Below, one piece after another: positions 1-12,085 of a stretch of DNA of 64,000 bases. Under the pieces are notes generated by a model. The model made no database searches. It was not told the origin of the DNA and saw only the letters and a list, made by a program, of their open reading frames with translations. The first letter of the stretch is position 1. The number at the start of each line of letters is the position of its first letter. This DNA comes from Elephas maximus indicus. Lineage: Eukaryota > Chordata > Mammalia > Proboscidea > Elephantidae. A program made the position numbers and the translations under genes. The DNA lies in contig NC_064846.1 in NCBI RefSeq assembly GCF_024166365.1, positions 24,821,866 to 24,885,865 of the forward strand, written 5' to 3'.

Positions 1-960
1 ATATGAGTCCAAACAACCCTCTATCCATCCATCAATCCCTCTTATTTTTGATGCATTTCAAAGTAAATTGCAAACATCAATACACTCCTCTCTAAATCTT
101 TCAGTATTTACATAATTAACAAGCATTAAATATTTCTTTACAGATTTTATTTTGATGTAAAATTTACACACAATGAGATAGAAAAACCTTAAATCTACAT
201 TAGCTGAGTTTTGACAAAGGCATACATATGTGTAATCTAAATGCCTTTCAAAATATAGAATATTACCATCACCTTAGAGCCCTCTCATTTTCCATCCTAG
301 TCAATCCTTCCCCCCTCCCTGAGTCAGACACTGTTCTGACTTTTTTCTACAATAGATTAATTTTGTCTGTTCTGGAACTTCATATGAACGTAATAAAACA
401 GTAAGTACTTTTATATATGAGGTTTCTTTTCACGCAAAATAATGTTTTTGATATTCATCCACATTGTTCCATACAGCCTGTAATTTGTTCCTTATTACTG
501 TGAGTAGCATTCAATTTCATGAATACACCACAGGTTATTTATCCATTCTCATATTGATAGCCCCCTGGGCTGTTTCCAGTTTTGGGCTATTATGACTAAT
601 TCTTTTATAAATATTCTTGCCCAAGTCTTTATGTGGACTTTTTTTTTTTTTTTAATTTACCTTGAGTAAATAAGTAGGAATGCAATTGCTTGGTCACAGA
701 ACAGTTTAGTTTTCTAAGAAACTGCCAGGCCATCTTCCAAAGTGGCTGTATTGTTTTACACTTGCACTAAAATGTAGGGAATTTCTGATTGCGCCACATC
801 CTTGCCCACATTTAGTGTTGACTGTTTTCTTCATTTTAGCTGTTTGGTGTGTATGTGTTAATATCTCTTTGTGGTTTTAATTTGCTCTTCTTTGATGTAT
901 ACTGATACCGAGTACTTTTTCATGTCTACTTGCTATTCATACACTTGCCTTTGCAAAGCG
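1..960 (-). mobile_element. Old L1M 3' UTR and ORF2 C-terminal fragment
   Basis: Read on the plus strand, this is antisense LINE-1. First comes a 3' UTR-like part ('ttttgacaaaggcatac', 'ccttagagccctctc'). It passes into the familiar antisense ORF2 tail near 450-950 ('ccacattgttccatacag', 'ggttatttatccattctc', 'gctgtttccagttttgggc'). No reading frame survives, so the copy is ancient. The left end lies outside the window. Subfamily (L1MB/L1ME-like) is a guess. Confidence 0.75.
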
Positions 961-964
961 TCTG

Positions 965-1300
965 TTCAAATCTTTTCCCTCTTAAATATTATTTTGAAAT
1001 AAGTTTAGATTTATAGAAGAGTTGCAAGAATACTACAGAGTTACTGTTACCCTTCACTCAGCTTCCACAAATCTTAATACATTAATAACCATCATACATT
1101 TGCCAAAGATTAACATTAGTACATTACCATTAACTAAACTACAGGCTTTATTCATATTTCAGCAGTTTTTACTGATGTCCTTTTTCCTACTCCAAGATCA
1201 AACCCAGGTTGCCACTTTGTATTTACTTGTCATATCTCCTTCATCTCTTCCAACTGGTAACAGTTCCTCAGCATTTCTTTGTCTTTCATAACCTTGACAC
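965..1300 (-). mobile_element. L1M 3' UTR fragment
   Basis: The text 'ttttgaaataagtttagatttatagaagagttgc', quoted here only in outline, together with the later 'ccaactggtaacagttcc' matches the antisense 3' UTR of old mammalian L1M elements as I remember them. It abuts, without a visible duplication, the younger L1 that starts near 1304. A short open frame at 1022-1291 is incidental and not a gene. Confidence 0.6.
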
Positions 1301-4300
1301 TTTTAAAAAAATATTTTCTTGTGTTTTAGGTGAGAGTTTATAGAGCAACTTAGTTTCCCATTCAACAAATTGTACACAAAGTGTTCCATGACATTGGTTG
1401 CAATCCCCACACTGTGTCAATACTCTCCCCGTTTACACCCTGGGTCCCTGTTTCTTCCGTCTGGTTTTCCTACAACTTCCTGCTTTCTTATCTTTACTTG
1501 TGGGCAAATGTTGCCCTTTTGGTCTCCTATAACTGTTTGTTCTACGGAACATGTTCTTTTCAGGTGTTATTGTTTATGTTACAGGCCTGTATATTGCTTG
1601 GCTGGAAGGTGGTTTCCTGGGATGGCTGCAGTTCCAAGTCACAGGGGTATCTTAGGGTCATAACTTCGGGAGTTCCTCCAGTCTCTATCAGGCCAGTAAG
1701 TCTGGTCTTTTTTTATGGATTTGATTTTCTGTTCTGCATTTTTCTCCCACTCTGTCTGGGACCTTCTATCATGATCCTGGTCAGAATTGTCAGTAGTGGT
1801 AGCCAGGCACCATGTAAAATATAGTTCTTCTGGCCTCAGGGTCGTGTACACTGTGGTACACGTGGTCCATTAGACATTAAAGTCTTTGGTTTTCTTCATT
1901 CTCCTCTACTCCGGTTGGGAAAAGACTACTAACTATCTTACACAGCCACTCGCAAGCTTTTAAGACTCCAGGCACCGCTCACCAAAGTAGGATGCAGAGC
2001 TTTGTCTTTATGAATTATGTTGTGCCAATTGACGTTGATGTCCCACAAGTCTATGGTCCTTAGCCTTCAAGCTTAGTAACTTCATCCTGCGAGGTGTTTG
2101 GTTATGCATAAAAAGTTTCCATGACTGTTCTCCTTGTGTGTTCTATTGTCTATATTAGTATACATGCAACATCTACAAATGTGTAAGTAGAGATAGCCAC
2201 ACCCTAACCTATATCTATAGGTAGATGCACTCCCTTACACCCTCCCATGCTTCTTTAGCATACCTATCTATCTATGTATCCCTTCGTAAATTAGTTTGTT
2301 AATACCATTGTTGCAGGATTGTCTATGTTATACTAACTGCTGTGGATGCCTTTTGTTCCTGCATTCCTTTCAGTGTCTTCCTTTGCCTTTGTCATGTTGA
2401 CTTTCACCATATAATGTATTGCCTTTCCCTTCACCAATATTACCAGGTGTCTTCTATCTATTTAGTAATTTACCCTCCTTCGCTCTGTCTTCCCTGGTAA
2501 CCATCAAAGAATGGTTTTTCTGTGTGTAACCTCTTTCCTTTTTTTTGTAATAGTTGTTTCATACAATATTTGTCCTTTTGTGATTGGCTTATTTCACTCA
2601 TCATAATGTTCTCCCAATGCACCCACGTTGTGACATGTTTCACGGATTCATCCTTGTTCTTTATCATTGCATAGTATTCCATTGCGTGTAGGTACCACAG
2701 TTTATTTATCCATTCATCTGTTAATGATCACTTAGGTTGTTTCCACCTTTTTGCTATTGCGAATAATGCTGCAGTGAACATGGGTGTTCATATGTCTATT
2801 TGTGTGATAGCTCTTATTTTTCTATGGTATATACCTAGGAGTGGGATTGCTGGATCATATGGTATTTCTATTGCTAGCTTTTTAAGGAGGAACCATATCT
2901 TTTTCCATAGTGGTTGAACCATTTTACATTCCCATCAGCAATGTATAAGAGTTCCAGTCTCCCCACAACCTCACCAGCATTTGATGTTTTCTGCTTTTTT
3001 TTTTCTTTTGATTAGTGCCATTGATGCTGTGGTGAGATGGTATCTCACTGTAGTTTTAATTTGCATCTCTGTAATGGGTAATGATGGCGAGCATTCCTTC
3101 ATGTGTTTGTTAGCCACCTGAATGGCTTCTTTGGAGAATTGTCTGCTCATGTCTTTTCCCCATTTTTCAATTGGATTGTTTGTCTTTTTGTTGTTGATGT
3201 GTTCAAGTTTTTCATATATTTTAAAAATTAACTGCTTGTTGGATATGTCGTAGCAGAAAATTTTTTCTCAGTCTGTAACTTTTCTTTTTACGCTTTTGGA
3301 GAATTATTTTGATGAGCACAAGTGTTTAATTTTTAGGAGATTCCATTCATCTAATTTATCTTCTGCTATTTGTGCATTTTTAGTGATAGTTGGTATACTA
3401 TTTATGCCATGTATTAGGGCCCCCAGGGTTGTCCCTATTTTTTCTTCCATGATCTTGTTGTAGTTGTAGGTTTTTTATTTAGGTCTATGATCCATTTTGA
3501 GTTAGTTTTTGTGTATGGTGTAATGTATGGGTCCTGTTTCATTTTTATGCAGATAGATATCCGTTTTGCCAGGACCATTTGTTAAAGAGACTGTATGTTC
3601 CCTCTTAAAGGACTTTGGCCCTTTGTTGAAGATCAGCTGTCCATAAGTGGACGGATTTACTTCTGGCTTCTCAATTCTGTTTCATTGGTGAATGTATCTG
3701 TCATTGTACTAGTACCAAGACATTTTTACTGCCATGGCTGTGTAGTAGTTCTGAGATCAGGAAATGTGAGACCGCCTACTTTGTTCTTCTTCCTCAGTAA
3801 TGCTTTACTTAAATGTAGCCCTTTCTTATCCATATAAAGTTTGTGATTAGTTTTTCCATCTTGTTAAAGAACTTTGATCTGGATTGTATTATATCTATAG
3901 ATTGCTTTCGTAGTAGTGACATTTTCACAATGTTAAGTCTTCCTATCCATGAGCATGGTATATTTTTCCATTTATATAGGCCTGTTTTGGTTTCCTGCAG
4001 TCGCGTTCTGTAGTTTCCTTTGTATAAGTCTTTTACATCCCTGGTTAGATTTATTCGTAAGTATTTTATTGGTGGGGGGTGAGGCTACTGTAAATGGTAT
4101 TGTTTTCCTGATCTCCTTTTCAAAGTTCTCTTTGTTGGTGTAGAGGAACCTGACTGATTTTTGAATGTTGATCTTGTATCCTGCTACTTTCCTGAATCCT
4201 TCTACTAGTTTCAGTAGCTTTCTGTGGAGTCTTAGGAATTTTCTGTGTATAGGATCACATCAACTGCAAATAGGGATACAAACCAACAAAAAAAATAGGG

Positions 4301-4758
4301 ATAGCTTTCACTTTTTCCTGGCCAATTTGAATGCCCTTTATTTCCTTTTCTTGTCTAAGTGCTCTAGCTAGGACTTCCAGTACAATGTTGAATAAGAGTG
4401 GTGATAAAGGGCACCCTTGTCTAATTCTTATTTTCAAGGGGAATGTTTTCAGCCTCTCTCCATTGAGGATAAAGCTGGCTGTTGGTTTTGTGTAAATGCC
4501 CTTTATTATATTGAGGCTTTTGCCTTCTATTCCTATTTTGCTGAGAGTTTTTATCAGGAATGGGTGTTGGACTTTATCAAATGCCTTTTCTGCATTGATT
4601 AAGATGATCATCTTGTTTTATTTATGTGGTAAATTACATTGCTTTATTTTCTAATCGTGAGCCATTCTTACATACCTGGTGTGCATCCCACTTGGTCATT
4701 TTTTTTTTTTTGATACATTGTTGAATTCTATTGGCTAGAATTTTGTGGAGAATTTTTG

Positions 4759-4906
4759 TGCTACAGCTGCTAACCAAAGGGTTGGCAGTTCGAATCCACC
4801 AGGTGCTCCTTGGAAACTCTGTGGGGCAATTCTACTCCGTCCTGTAGGGTTGCTATGAGTCTGAATCAACTCGACGGCACTGGATTTGGTTTTTTTTTTT
4901 TTTTAT
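4759..4906 (+). mobile_element. AfroSINE, 5'-truncated
   Basis: Begins inside the tRNA-like head ('acagctgctaaccaaagg'), then B-box-like 'agttcgaatccaccagg', body 'ggggcaattctactccgtcc', the RTE-like 3' module 'gagtctgaatcaactcgacg' and a T-rich tail of about 15 T. It interrupts the minus-strand L1. No clear target-site duplication was found. Confidence 0.9.
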
Positions 4907-5821
4907 TCTATATCTATATCTGTAAGTTTCTTTTTTGGTGGTGTCTTTTACTGCTTTGATATCAGAATTATGCTGGCTTCATAGAATGAGTTTGGGAGGA
5001 TTCCTTACTTTTCTATTCTCTGAAATAGTCTGAGTAGTATTGGTGCGATCTCTTCTCTGAATGTTTGGCAGAATTTTCCAGTGAATCCATTTGGGCCAGG
5101 GCTTTTTTAGTTGGGAGCTTTTTTTGTTTTTACTTCATCAATTTCTTCTTTTGTTATGGGTCTGTTCAGATTTTCTACTTCAGTTTGTGTTAGCTTAGGT
5201 AAATAGTGTGTTTCTAGAAATTTGTCCATTTCCTCTAGGTTTTCAAATTTGTTGGAGTACATTTTTCCATGGTATTCTATTATGATCCTTTTTATTTCAG
5301 TTGATTCTGTTGTAATGTCACCCATCTCATGTTCTTATGTGGGTTATTTGCATCTTCTCCTGTTTTTCTTTTCTCAATTCGGCCAGTGGTTTGTCAATTT
5401 TTTTGATCCTTTCAAAGAAACAGCTTCTATTCTTGTTAATTCTTTCTATTGTTTTTCTGTTCTCTGCTTTATTTGTTTCTGCTCTAATCTTTATTATTTT
5501 CTTTCTTCTGGTAACTGTGGGCATCTTTTGCTACTCTCTTTCTATTTACTCGAGTTGTAGGGTTAAAGCTTTCATTTTTGCCCTTTCTTCTTTTTTGATG
5601 TGTGTATTTATAGCTATAATTTGCCTTCTGAGTACTGCTTTTCCTGTGTCCCAAAGGTTTTCATATGTTGTCTTTTCACTCTCATTTGATTCTAGGAATT
5701 TTTTTATTTCATCTTTGATTTCTTCAATTACCTGGTGACTTTTAAGCAAGGCGTTATTCAGTTTCCATGTATTTGACGTTTTTCTTGCTCTTCCTGTTAT
5801 TAACTTCTCTTTGTATTATTT

Positions 5822-5988
5822 TGGAAACCCTGGTGGCATAGTTGTTAAGAGCTATAGCTGCTAATCGAAAGGTCAGCAGTTTGAATCCGCCAGGGGCTCC
5901 TTGGAAACCCTATGAGGCAGTTCTTCTCTGTCCTTTAGGTTTGCTATGAGTCAGAATGGACTCAAAGGCAACAGATTTGGTTTTCTGG
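5822..5988 (+). mobile_element. AfroSINE with 12-bp target-site duplication
   Basis: A full-length short-form AfroSINE ('ggaaaccctggtggcatag' head, 'caacagatttggttttctgg' tail). The direct repeat 'tttgtattattt' occurs at 5810-5821 and 5989-6000 and flanks the insert exactly, so the insertion into the L1 ORF2 sequence is well defined. Confidence 0.93.
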
Positions 5989-6097
5989 TTTGTATTATTT
6001 AGATGGTTTTGGATTTATTAAGGCTTGCTTTGTGGCCTAAAATGTGATTTATTCTGGAGACTGTACCATGTGCATTGGAAAATAATGTGTACTTTTC

Positions 6098-7010
6098 AGC
6101 AACACAAGTTTCTTCACATCCTCACTAACAGTATAGTCTGTCATTTTGATTGCAGACTTCTAGAGGGTATGTTTTGGTAGCTCATTGTAATTTTAATTTG
6201 CATTTCCATAATTAATAATGATATTCAGCATCTTTTCATGTGCTTATTAACCATTTCTATATTTTCTTTGGTGAAATGGCTATTTAAATTGTTATCCAAG
6301 TCTTCAAATTGGGTTGTTTGTCTTATTATTGAGTTTAAATGGTTCTTCATATATCCTGCATAGAAATATTTTATTGGATATGATTTGAAAATATTTTCCT
6401 CCAGTCTAAACCAAAAAAAAAAAAATCTGTCTTTTCATGTTCTTCATGGTGTCTTTTGAAGCTCAAATATCATTAAATTTGATGAAGTACAATTTATCAC
6501 TTTTTTTTCTCTTATAGATCACGCCTTTGGTGTTGTATCTAAGAAACCTTTGCTAAACCAAGATTACAAAGATTTTCTCCTAGGAATTTTACAGCTTTAG
6601 CTCTTACTTTTAGATCTATGATCCATTTACAGTTAATTTTTTTATGTATGATATGAGGTGAGGTAAGTGTCTAAGTTTCTTCTCTTGCTTTCTTTTCCTT
6701 CTCTCTCTCTTTCTCACTTCCTTTCTTTGATATCCAATTGTCCTGGGACCATTTGTTGAAAAGACAATCCTTTCCCTCATAGAATTTTCTTAGAACATTT
6801 GTTGAAAATCAATTAATGGTAAATATGAGGCCTTATTTCTCGACTTTCTATTCTCTTCCATTGATTTATGTGCCTCTCCTGTGCCAATAACAAACTGTCT
6901 TGAGCACCATGGCTTAATAGTAAGTTTTGGTATTGGGTTGTGTAAGTCCATCAAGTTTGTTCTTCCCTTTCAATATTTTTAGATGTTCTAGGTCCTTTAC
7001 ACATTTTTAA
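6098..7010 (-). mobile_element. Ancient L1M ORF2 C-terminal fragment
   Basis: Antisense ORF2 text with the usual order of landmarks: 'taattttaatttgcatttcc', 'gggttgtttgtcttatta', 'atttgttgaaaagacaatcc', 'ttgatttatgtgcctctcc'. It is much more diverged than the L1 to its left. No frame is preserved. Confidence 0.75.
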
Positions 7011-7019
7011 GATCAACTG

Positions 7020-8575
7020 AACAAGACTTAATATTGTGAAAATGTCAGTATTACCCAAAGTGTTCCATAAATATAATGTAATCCCAATCCACATCCCACC
7101 AATATTGTTTACTGAAATGGAAAAACTAATCACCAGTAGCATCTGGGGTCTTAAAAGCTTGCAAGTGGCTGTCTAAGGTACAACTATTGGTCTCTGCTCA
7201 TATGGAGCAAAAGAGAATGAAGGAAATCAAAGGCTCAAAGAAGAAACTAGTCCACAGGACTAATAGCTCACAAAAACCACAGCCTCCGTTAACCTGAGAC
7301 CAGAAGAACTAGACGGTGCCCAGATACTTGTACCAACCGTTCTAATCAGGTACTCAATAGAAGGTCCTGTATGGAATGAGAAGAAAATGTGGAACAAAAC
7401 TCAAATTCCCCCAAATGGCCAGACTTACTGGGCCTATAGACACTAGAGGAACCTCCAAGACTGTCACCCTAAGATAACCTTTTAACTTGGATTTGAATCT
7501 ATTTCTGTAAGTCACCTTTCAGCCAAGTAATAGATTGACTTATAAAATAAACAATATCACCAGTGAGTAATGTGCTCCCTTAAGCAATTAACTATATGAG
7601 ACCAAATGTCACCATTCACCCAAAAGCAAAAGTGAGAAGGCAAGGAGGGGAAGGGAAGCTAGATCAATAGGAACAGAACAAACAGAATGGAAATAATGAG
7701 AACACTGACATATGGTAAAAATTGTAGCCAATGGCACAGAGCAATCTGTATAAAGATTTCTAAAGGGGGACCTAATTTGCTGTGTAAACTTTCACCTAAA
7801 ACACAATAAAATATTATTAAATAAAACTAATCACCAATTTTATATGGAAATAAGCTCCAAATAGCCAAAACAATATTGAAGAACAGCAAAGTAGAAGGTC
7901 TCACATTCCCTGACCTCAAAACATACAATACAGCCATAGTTATCAAAATAGCCTGGTACTGGTTCATTGATAGACACACAGACCAATGGAATAGAATTGA
8001 GAACTCAGAAATAAGTCTATTCACTTATGAACAACTGATTTTCATTAAAGTCTGTTTAATAGGGAAGAAACAGTCTCTTCACAAAATGGTGCTGGCAAAA
8101 TTGGATATCCACCTGTAGAGAAATGAAACAGGATCCATATCTCACACCATACACAAAAACTAGCTTAAAATGGATCAAAGACCTAAATGTTAAACCTAGA
8201 ACTGTAAAGTTCTTGGAAAAAACTAAGGGACAAAACTATGGAACTTAAATTTTTTTTTAAATAAACAATCAAACACAATAAATGAATGAACATCAGAAAA
8301 CAAATTAGATAACCCAGACCTCATAAAAATTAAATACTTATGCTCATCAAAAGACTTTATCAAAAGAGTAAAAAGACAACCTACAGACTGGGAAAAAATC
8401 TTCAAGAATGATATATCCAATAAGGGTCTAAACTCTAAAATATATAGAAAACTTGAACAACTCAACAACAAAAAGACAAACAGCCTAATTAAGAAAATGG
8501 AAAAAGGACATAAACAGACATTTCACCAAAGAGGACATTCAAGCTGCCAACACATGAAAAAGATGTTTTCAGTCA
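7020..8575 (+). mobile_element. L1 ORF2 C-terminal fragment, split by a younger L1
   Basis: Sense-strand L1 ORF2 sequence in two pieces: 7020-7135 ('gacttaatattgtgaaaatg', 'aatggaaaaactaatc') and 7837-8575 (encoding 'VEGLTFPDLKTYNTAIVIK' and '[17 protein letters not shown]' near 7885-8010). The gap is filled by the 3'-UTR insertion at 7136-7822. It ends at the AfroSINE at 8586. Pseudogenised by stops. Confidence 0.85.
7136..7822 (+). mobile_element. 5'-truncated L1 (3' UTR only) with 14-bp TSD
   Basis: Starts 'gtagcatctggggtctta', runs through the sense L1 3' UTR ('gaccagaagaactagacgg', 'ccaagactgtcaccctaag') and ends in a short A-rich tail. The repeat 'aaaactaatcacca' lies at 7122-7135 and again at 7823-7836, which fixes both ends. 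It interrupts an L1 ORF2 fragment in the same orientation. Confidence 0.93.
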
Positions 8576-8585
8576 TTAGCCATTA

Positions 8586-8757
8586 AAAAACACACCAAAC
8601 CTGTTGCTGTTGCCGTAGATTCCGACTCAGGGGTAGCAACGCTATAGGACAGAAATAGAACTGCCCTACAGGGTTTCCAAGGAGTGGAGGTGAATTTGAA
8701 CTGCTGACCTTTTGTTTAGCAGCCAAGCTCTTAATCACTGCGCCACCAGGGCTGCCG
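8586..8757 (-). mobile_element. AfroSINE with 10-bp TSD
   Basis: Antisense AfroSINE: 3' module first ('gccgtagattccgactcag'), then 'agaactgccctacaggg' and the head 'gcgccaccagggctgc'. The repeat 'ttagccatta' at 8576-8585 and 8758-8767 brackets it. Confidence 0.92.
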
Positions 8758-8763
8758 TTAGCC

Positions 8764-8797
8764 ATTACCCTTTGCTGTTGAGTCAATTCCAATTCGA
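8764..8797 (-). mobile_element. AfroSINE 3'-end fragment
   Basis: About 30 bases matching the antisense AfroSINE 3' end ('tttgctgttgagtcaattcc') sit directly behind the preceding SINE. It is either a separate, very short insertion or a leftover of a rearrangement joining two different plus-strand L1 fragments. Confidence 0.6.
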
Positions 8798-8799
8798 GA

Positions 8800-10621
8800 T
8801 TCAAATCAAAACTACAATATGAAAGTGTCCAAATTGGTAAGGAAGAAGTAAAACTACCCCTATTTGTGGATGATATGATACTATACATAGAGAACCCTAA
8901 AGACTTCACAAGAAAACTACTGGAACTAATAAAAATTCAGCAGAGTAGCAGGTTACAAGATAAACATATAAAAATCAATTGGGTCCTGTACACCAATAAA
9001 GGGAACTAAGAAAAGGAAGTCAGGAAAGCAATACCATTTATACTAGACCCTAAAAAAATAAAATACTTAAGAATAAATCTAACCAGGAATGTAAAAGGCT
9101 TATACAAAGAAAACTACAAAAGACTGCTGCAAGAAACCAAGTGACCTACATGGAAAAACATATCATGCTCAGGCATAGGTAGACTCGACATTGTGAAAAA
9201 TGTCAATCGTATACAAAGCGATATACAAATATAATGCAATCCCTATCCAAATACCAAGAGCATTCTTTAACAAGGTGGAAAAACTAATCATTAATTTTAT
9301 ATGGAAAGTAAAGAGGCCCCAGATAAGTAAAGCATTATTGAAGAAGAACAAAGTAGGGGGGCCTCACACTACCTGACCTCAGAACCTACTATATACAGCT
9401 ATGGCAGTCAAAACAGCCTGGTACTGGTACAACAACAGACACATTGACCAATGAAACAGAACCCAGAACCGAGATGTAAATGAATCCACCTGTGGTCACC
9501 TGATCTTTGATAAAGGCCCAAAGTGCATTATTTGAGGAAAAGGCAGTCTTTTTAACAAACGGCGCTGGCAAAACTTGATGTCCATCTGTAAAAAAAAATG
9601 AAACAGGACCTATACCTCACACTATACAAAAGATCTAATTCAAAATGGATCAAAGACCTACACAAAAATAAAAAACTATGAAGATCATGGAAGAAAAAAA
9701 TAGGGTCAACTCTAAAACACCAAAAACCAAACCCATTGCTGTTGAGTCAGTTCCGACTCATAGCGACCCTCTAGGGTCAACTCTAGAGGCCCTAACATAC
9801 AGCATAAATAGGATACAAACCATACCTAACAATACACAAATACTAGACGATAAGCTAGATAACTAGGATCTTCTAAACATTAAACACTTACACTCATCAA
9901 AGAGTAAAAAGAGAACCTACTGACTGGGAAAAAAATGTTTGGCTATGATGCATCCAACAAAGGCCTAATCTCTAAAATCTATAAGAAAACTCACTACCTC
10001 TACAATGAAAAGACAAATAATCCATTTAAAAAATGGACAAAGGAAATGAACAGACACTTCACCAAAAAAGACATTCAGGCAGCTAACAGAGACATAAGGA
10101 AATGCTCGTGATCACTAACCATTAAAAAATGCAAATAAAAACTACCATGAGATACCATTTCACCCCAACATTACTGGCACTAATTGAAAAAACAGAAAGT
10201 AACAAATGTTGGAGAGGTTGTGGAGAGATTGAAACACTTATGGTCTGCTGGTGGGAATGTAAAATGGTACAACAACTTTGGAAAATGATATAGGGCCTCC
10301 TTAAAAAGCTAAAAATAGAAATACCATATGATCCAGCAATCCCACTCCTAGGAATATATTCTAGAGAAATAACAGCTGTCATATGTACAACAATGATCAT
10401 TGAAGCATTATTCACAATAGCAAAAAGGTGGAAACAACCTAAGTGCCCATTAACAGATGAATGGATAAACATACTGTGGTACTTACATACAGTGGAATAC
10501 TATGCAACGATAAAGAATAAGATGAATCTGCGAAACATCTCTTAACATGGATGAATTTGGAGGGCATTATGCTGAGTGAAATAAGTCAATCGCAAAAGGA
10601 CAAATACTTTTGAGACCATTA
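8800..10621 (+). mobile_element. L1 ORF2 fragment (RT to C-terminus) and start of 3' UTR
   Basis: Sense-strand ORF2 from just before RT motif C ('cccctatttgtggatgatatg', encoding PLFVDDM, the FADD box with A changed to V) to the ORF2 C-terminus ('tggatgaatttggagggc') and the first bases of the 3' UTR. Stops and frameshifts are frequent, for example a TGA within 'caagtgacctacatgg' near 9140. A 57-bp AfroSINE remnant lies inside (9715-9771). The right edge meets an antisense RTE. Confidence 0.85.
9715..9771 (-). mobile_element. Very short AfroSINE insertion (57 bp) with 14-bp TSD
   Basis: Contains only the antisense 3' tail and module ('caaaaaccaaacccattgc', 'gttccgactcatagcgacc'). The flanking repeat 'tagggtcaactcta' at 9701-9714 and 9772-9785 shows it is a genuine, strongly 5'-truncated insertion rather than decay of a longer one. 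Confidence 0.9.
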
Positions 10622-11797
10622 TTATTCATGTGGGATATACTGAAGGTCGTACTTTGAGTCTCATGGACTAGTTCTAATTTTCCTTAGTTTCAATTTGAAC
10701 TTGCATATGAGCAATTGAAGGTCTGTTCCGCAGTCAGTCCCTGGCCTTGTTCTGACTGATGATATTGAGCTTTTCCACCATCTCTTTCCACAGATGTAGT
10801 CGATTTGATTCATGTGTATTCCATCTAGTGAGGTCCATGTTGCCGTTTATGTTGGTGAAAAAAGATATTTGCAATGAAGAAGTCCTTGGTCTTGCAAAAT
10901 TCTATCATGTGATCTCCATCTTCATTTCTATCATCAAGGCCTTATTTTCCAACTACTGATCCTTCTTCTTTGTTTCCAACTTTAGCATTCCAGTCACCAG
11001 TAATTATCAGTGTGTCCTGATTGCATGTTTGATCAATTTCAGACTGCAGAAGTTGGTTTAAAAAATCTTCAATTTCTTCATCTTTGGCCTTAGTGGTTGG
11101 TACACAAATTTGAATAATAGTTGTATTAACTGGTCTTCCTTGTAGTCGTACGGATATTATCCTATCACTGACAGCATTGTGCTTCAGGATAGATCTTGAA
11201 ATGTTCTTTTTGACGATGAATGCAATGCCATTCCTCTTCAAGTTGTTGCTCCTGGCATAATAGATCATATGATTGTCTGATTCAATATGGCCAATACCAG
11301 ACCACTTTTTTTGTAATGCCTAGGATATTGATGTTTATTTATTCCATTTCATTTTTGATGATTTCCAATTTTCCTGGATTCATATTTCATACATTCCACA
11401 TTCCAGTTATTAATGGATGTTTGCAGCTGTTTCTTCTCATTTTGAGTCATGCCACATCAGCAAATGAAAGTCTGGAAAGCTTGACTCCTTCCACTTCATT
11501 AAGGGCAACTCTACTTTAAGGAGACAGCTCTTCCCCAGTCATATTTTGAGTACCTTCCAGCCTGAGGGGCTCACCTTCCAGCACTATATCAGACAATGTT
11601 CCACTGGTATTCATAAGCTTTTCACTGGCTAATTCTTTTCAGAAATAGACTCCTAGTCTGTCTTAGTCTGGAAGCTCAGCTGAAACCTGTCCACCATAGG
11701 CGATCCTGCTGGTATCTGAATACCAGTGGCATAGCTTCCACCATCACAGCAACACACAAGCCCCCACAGTATGACAAACTGACAGATGCGTGGGGGC
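10622..11797 (-). mobile_element. RTE (BovB-like) LINE, 5' portion
   Basis: Read on the minus strand it begins in the 5' hairpin region (plus coordinates 11747-11797), continues through the start of the ORF ('gaacattgtctgatatagtg' side at 11570-11620) and the apurinic-like endonuclease domain, and stops near 10622. The sequence is clearly homologous to 55205-56330. It was cut off within the endonuclease-RT linker and lies against the L1 3' UTR on both sides, so it may have inserted into that UTR, although no duplication is evident. Confidence 0.85.
10942..11268 (-). pseudogene. RTE endonuclease domain fragment
   Basis: The minus-strand frame reads 'MIYYARSNNLKRNGIAF', then 'DRIISVRLQGRPVNTTIIQI', 'CVPTTKAKDEEIEDFLNQL' and 'LIITGDWNAKVGNKEEG'. 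This is the middle of the EEP-fold endonuclease of RTE/BovB LINEs, including the GDWNAKVG box that holds catalytic Asp and Asn. The family enzyme nicks target DNA to start target-primed reverse transcription. This copy preserves a segment that is missing from the RTE at 55.2 kb, which makes it useful as a local reference. Flanking parts are in other frames, so it is a pseudogene. Confidence 0.85.
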
Positions 11798-11819
11798 AGC
11801 CAAAGATTAGAAATATCTA

Positions 11820-12085
11820 TAAAACATACATGAGGAACATGCTTCCTAGTTCAATCATGTATGTGAGACTAAATAGGCACACCAGCCCCAAAACAAAGAT
11901 GAGAAGGCAGAAAGGGACAGGAAAAATGGACAAATGGAAACAGGGAACCCAGGTGGAGAAGGGAAGACTGTTGACACACGGTGGGGTTGGCAACCAATGT
12001 CACAAAACAATATGTGTATTAATTGTTTAATGAGAAACTAATCTGTTCAGTAAACTTTCACTTAAAGCACACACACACACACAAA
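11820..12085 (+). mobile_element. L1 3' UTR end with (CA)n tail
   Basis: Sense 3'-terminal L1 sequence ('catgaggaacatgcttcc', 'gttggcaaccaatgtcac', 'cagtaaactttcacttaaag') ending in 'cacacacacacac' and A-rich tail. It may be the far half of the L1 that ends at 10621, separated by the RTE, but the intervening 3' UTR is missing. Confidence 0.75.

Larger units (their letters stand above)
1304..6097 (-). mobile_element. Large afrotherian-type L1, 5'-truncated
   Basis: A minus-strand LINE-1 whose 3' end lies near 1304 and which runs through its 3' UTR (about 1310-2460), the ORF2 C-terminus and the reverse transcriptase region. It ends inside the ORF2 N-terminal half near 6097 ('ccatgtgcattggaaaataatg', compare 48420-48450 of the full-length copy). 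The 3' UTR is recognisable by comparison with the copies at 29.5, 34.0, 43.5, 44.2 and 59.4 kb. Two AfroSINEs interrupt it (4759-4906 and 5822-5988). Many frameshifts and stops make it inactive. Confidence 0.85.
2550..6097 (-). pseudogene. L1 ORF2 (endonuclease/reverse transcriptase) pseudogene
   Basis: Conceptual minus-strand translations give recognisable L1 ORF2 protein pieces. The C-terminal block around 2550-2682 contains 'MEYYAMIKNKDESVKH'. The RT block at 4255-4611 contains '[13 protein letters not shown]' (catalytic motif A region; the canonical DAEKAFD has become NAEKAFD) and '[19 protein letters not shown]'. The linker before RT lies at 5107-5524 ('[16 protein letters not shown]'). 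The frame shifts just before the expected FADD motif near 4290, so motif C is not readable in line. L1 ORF2p normally nicks DNA and reverse-transcribes L1 RNA in cis; this copy cannot, because of the frameshifts, two SINE insertions and the motif A change. Confidence 0.85.
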
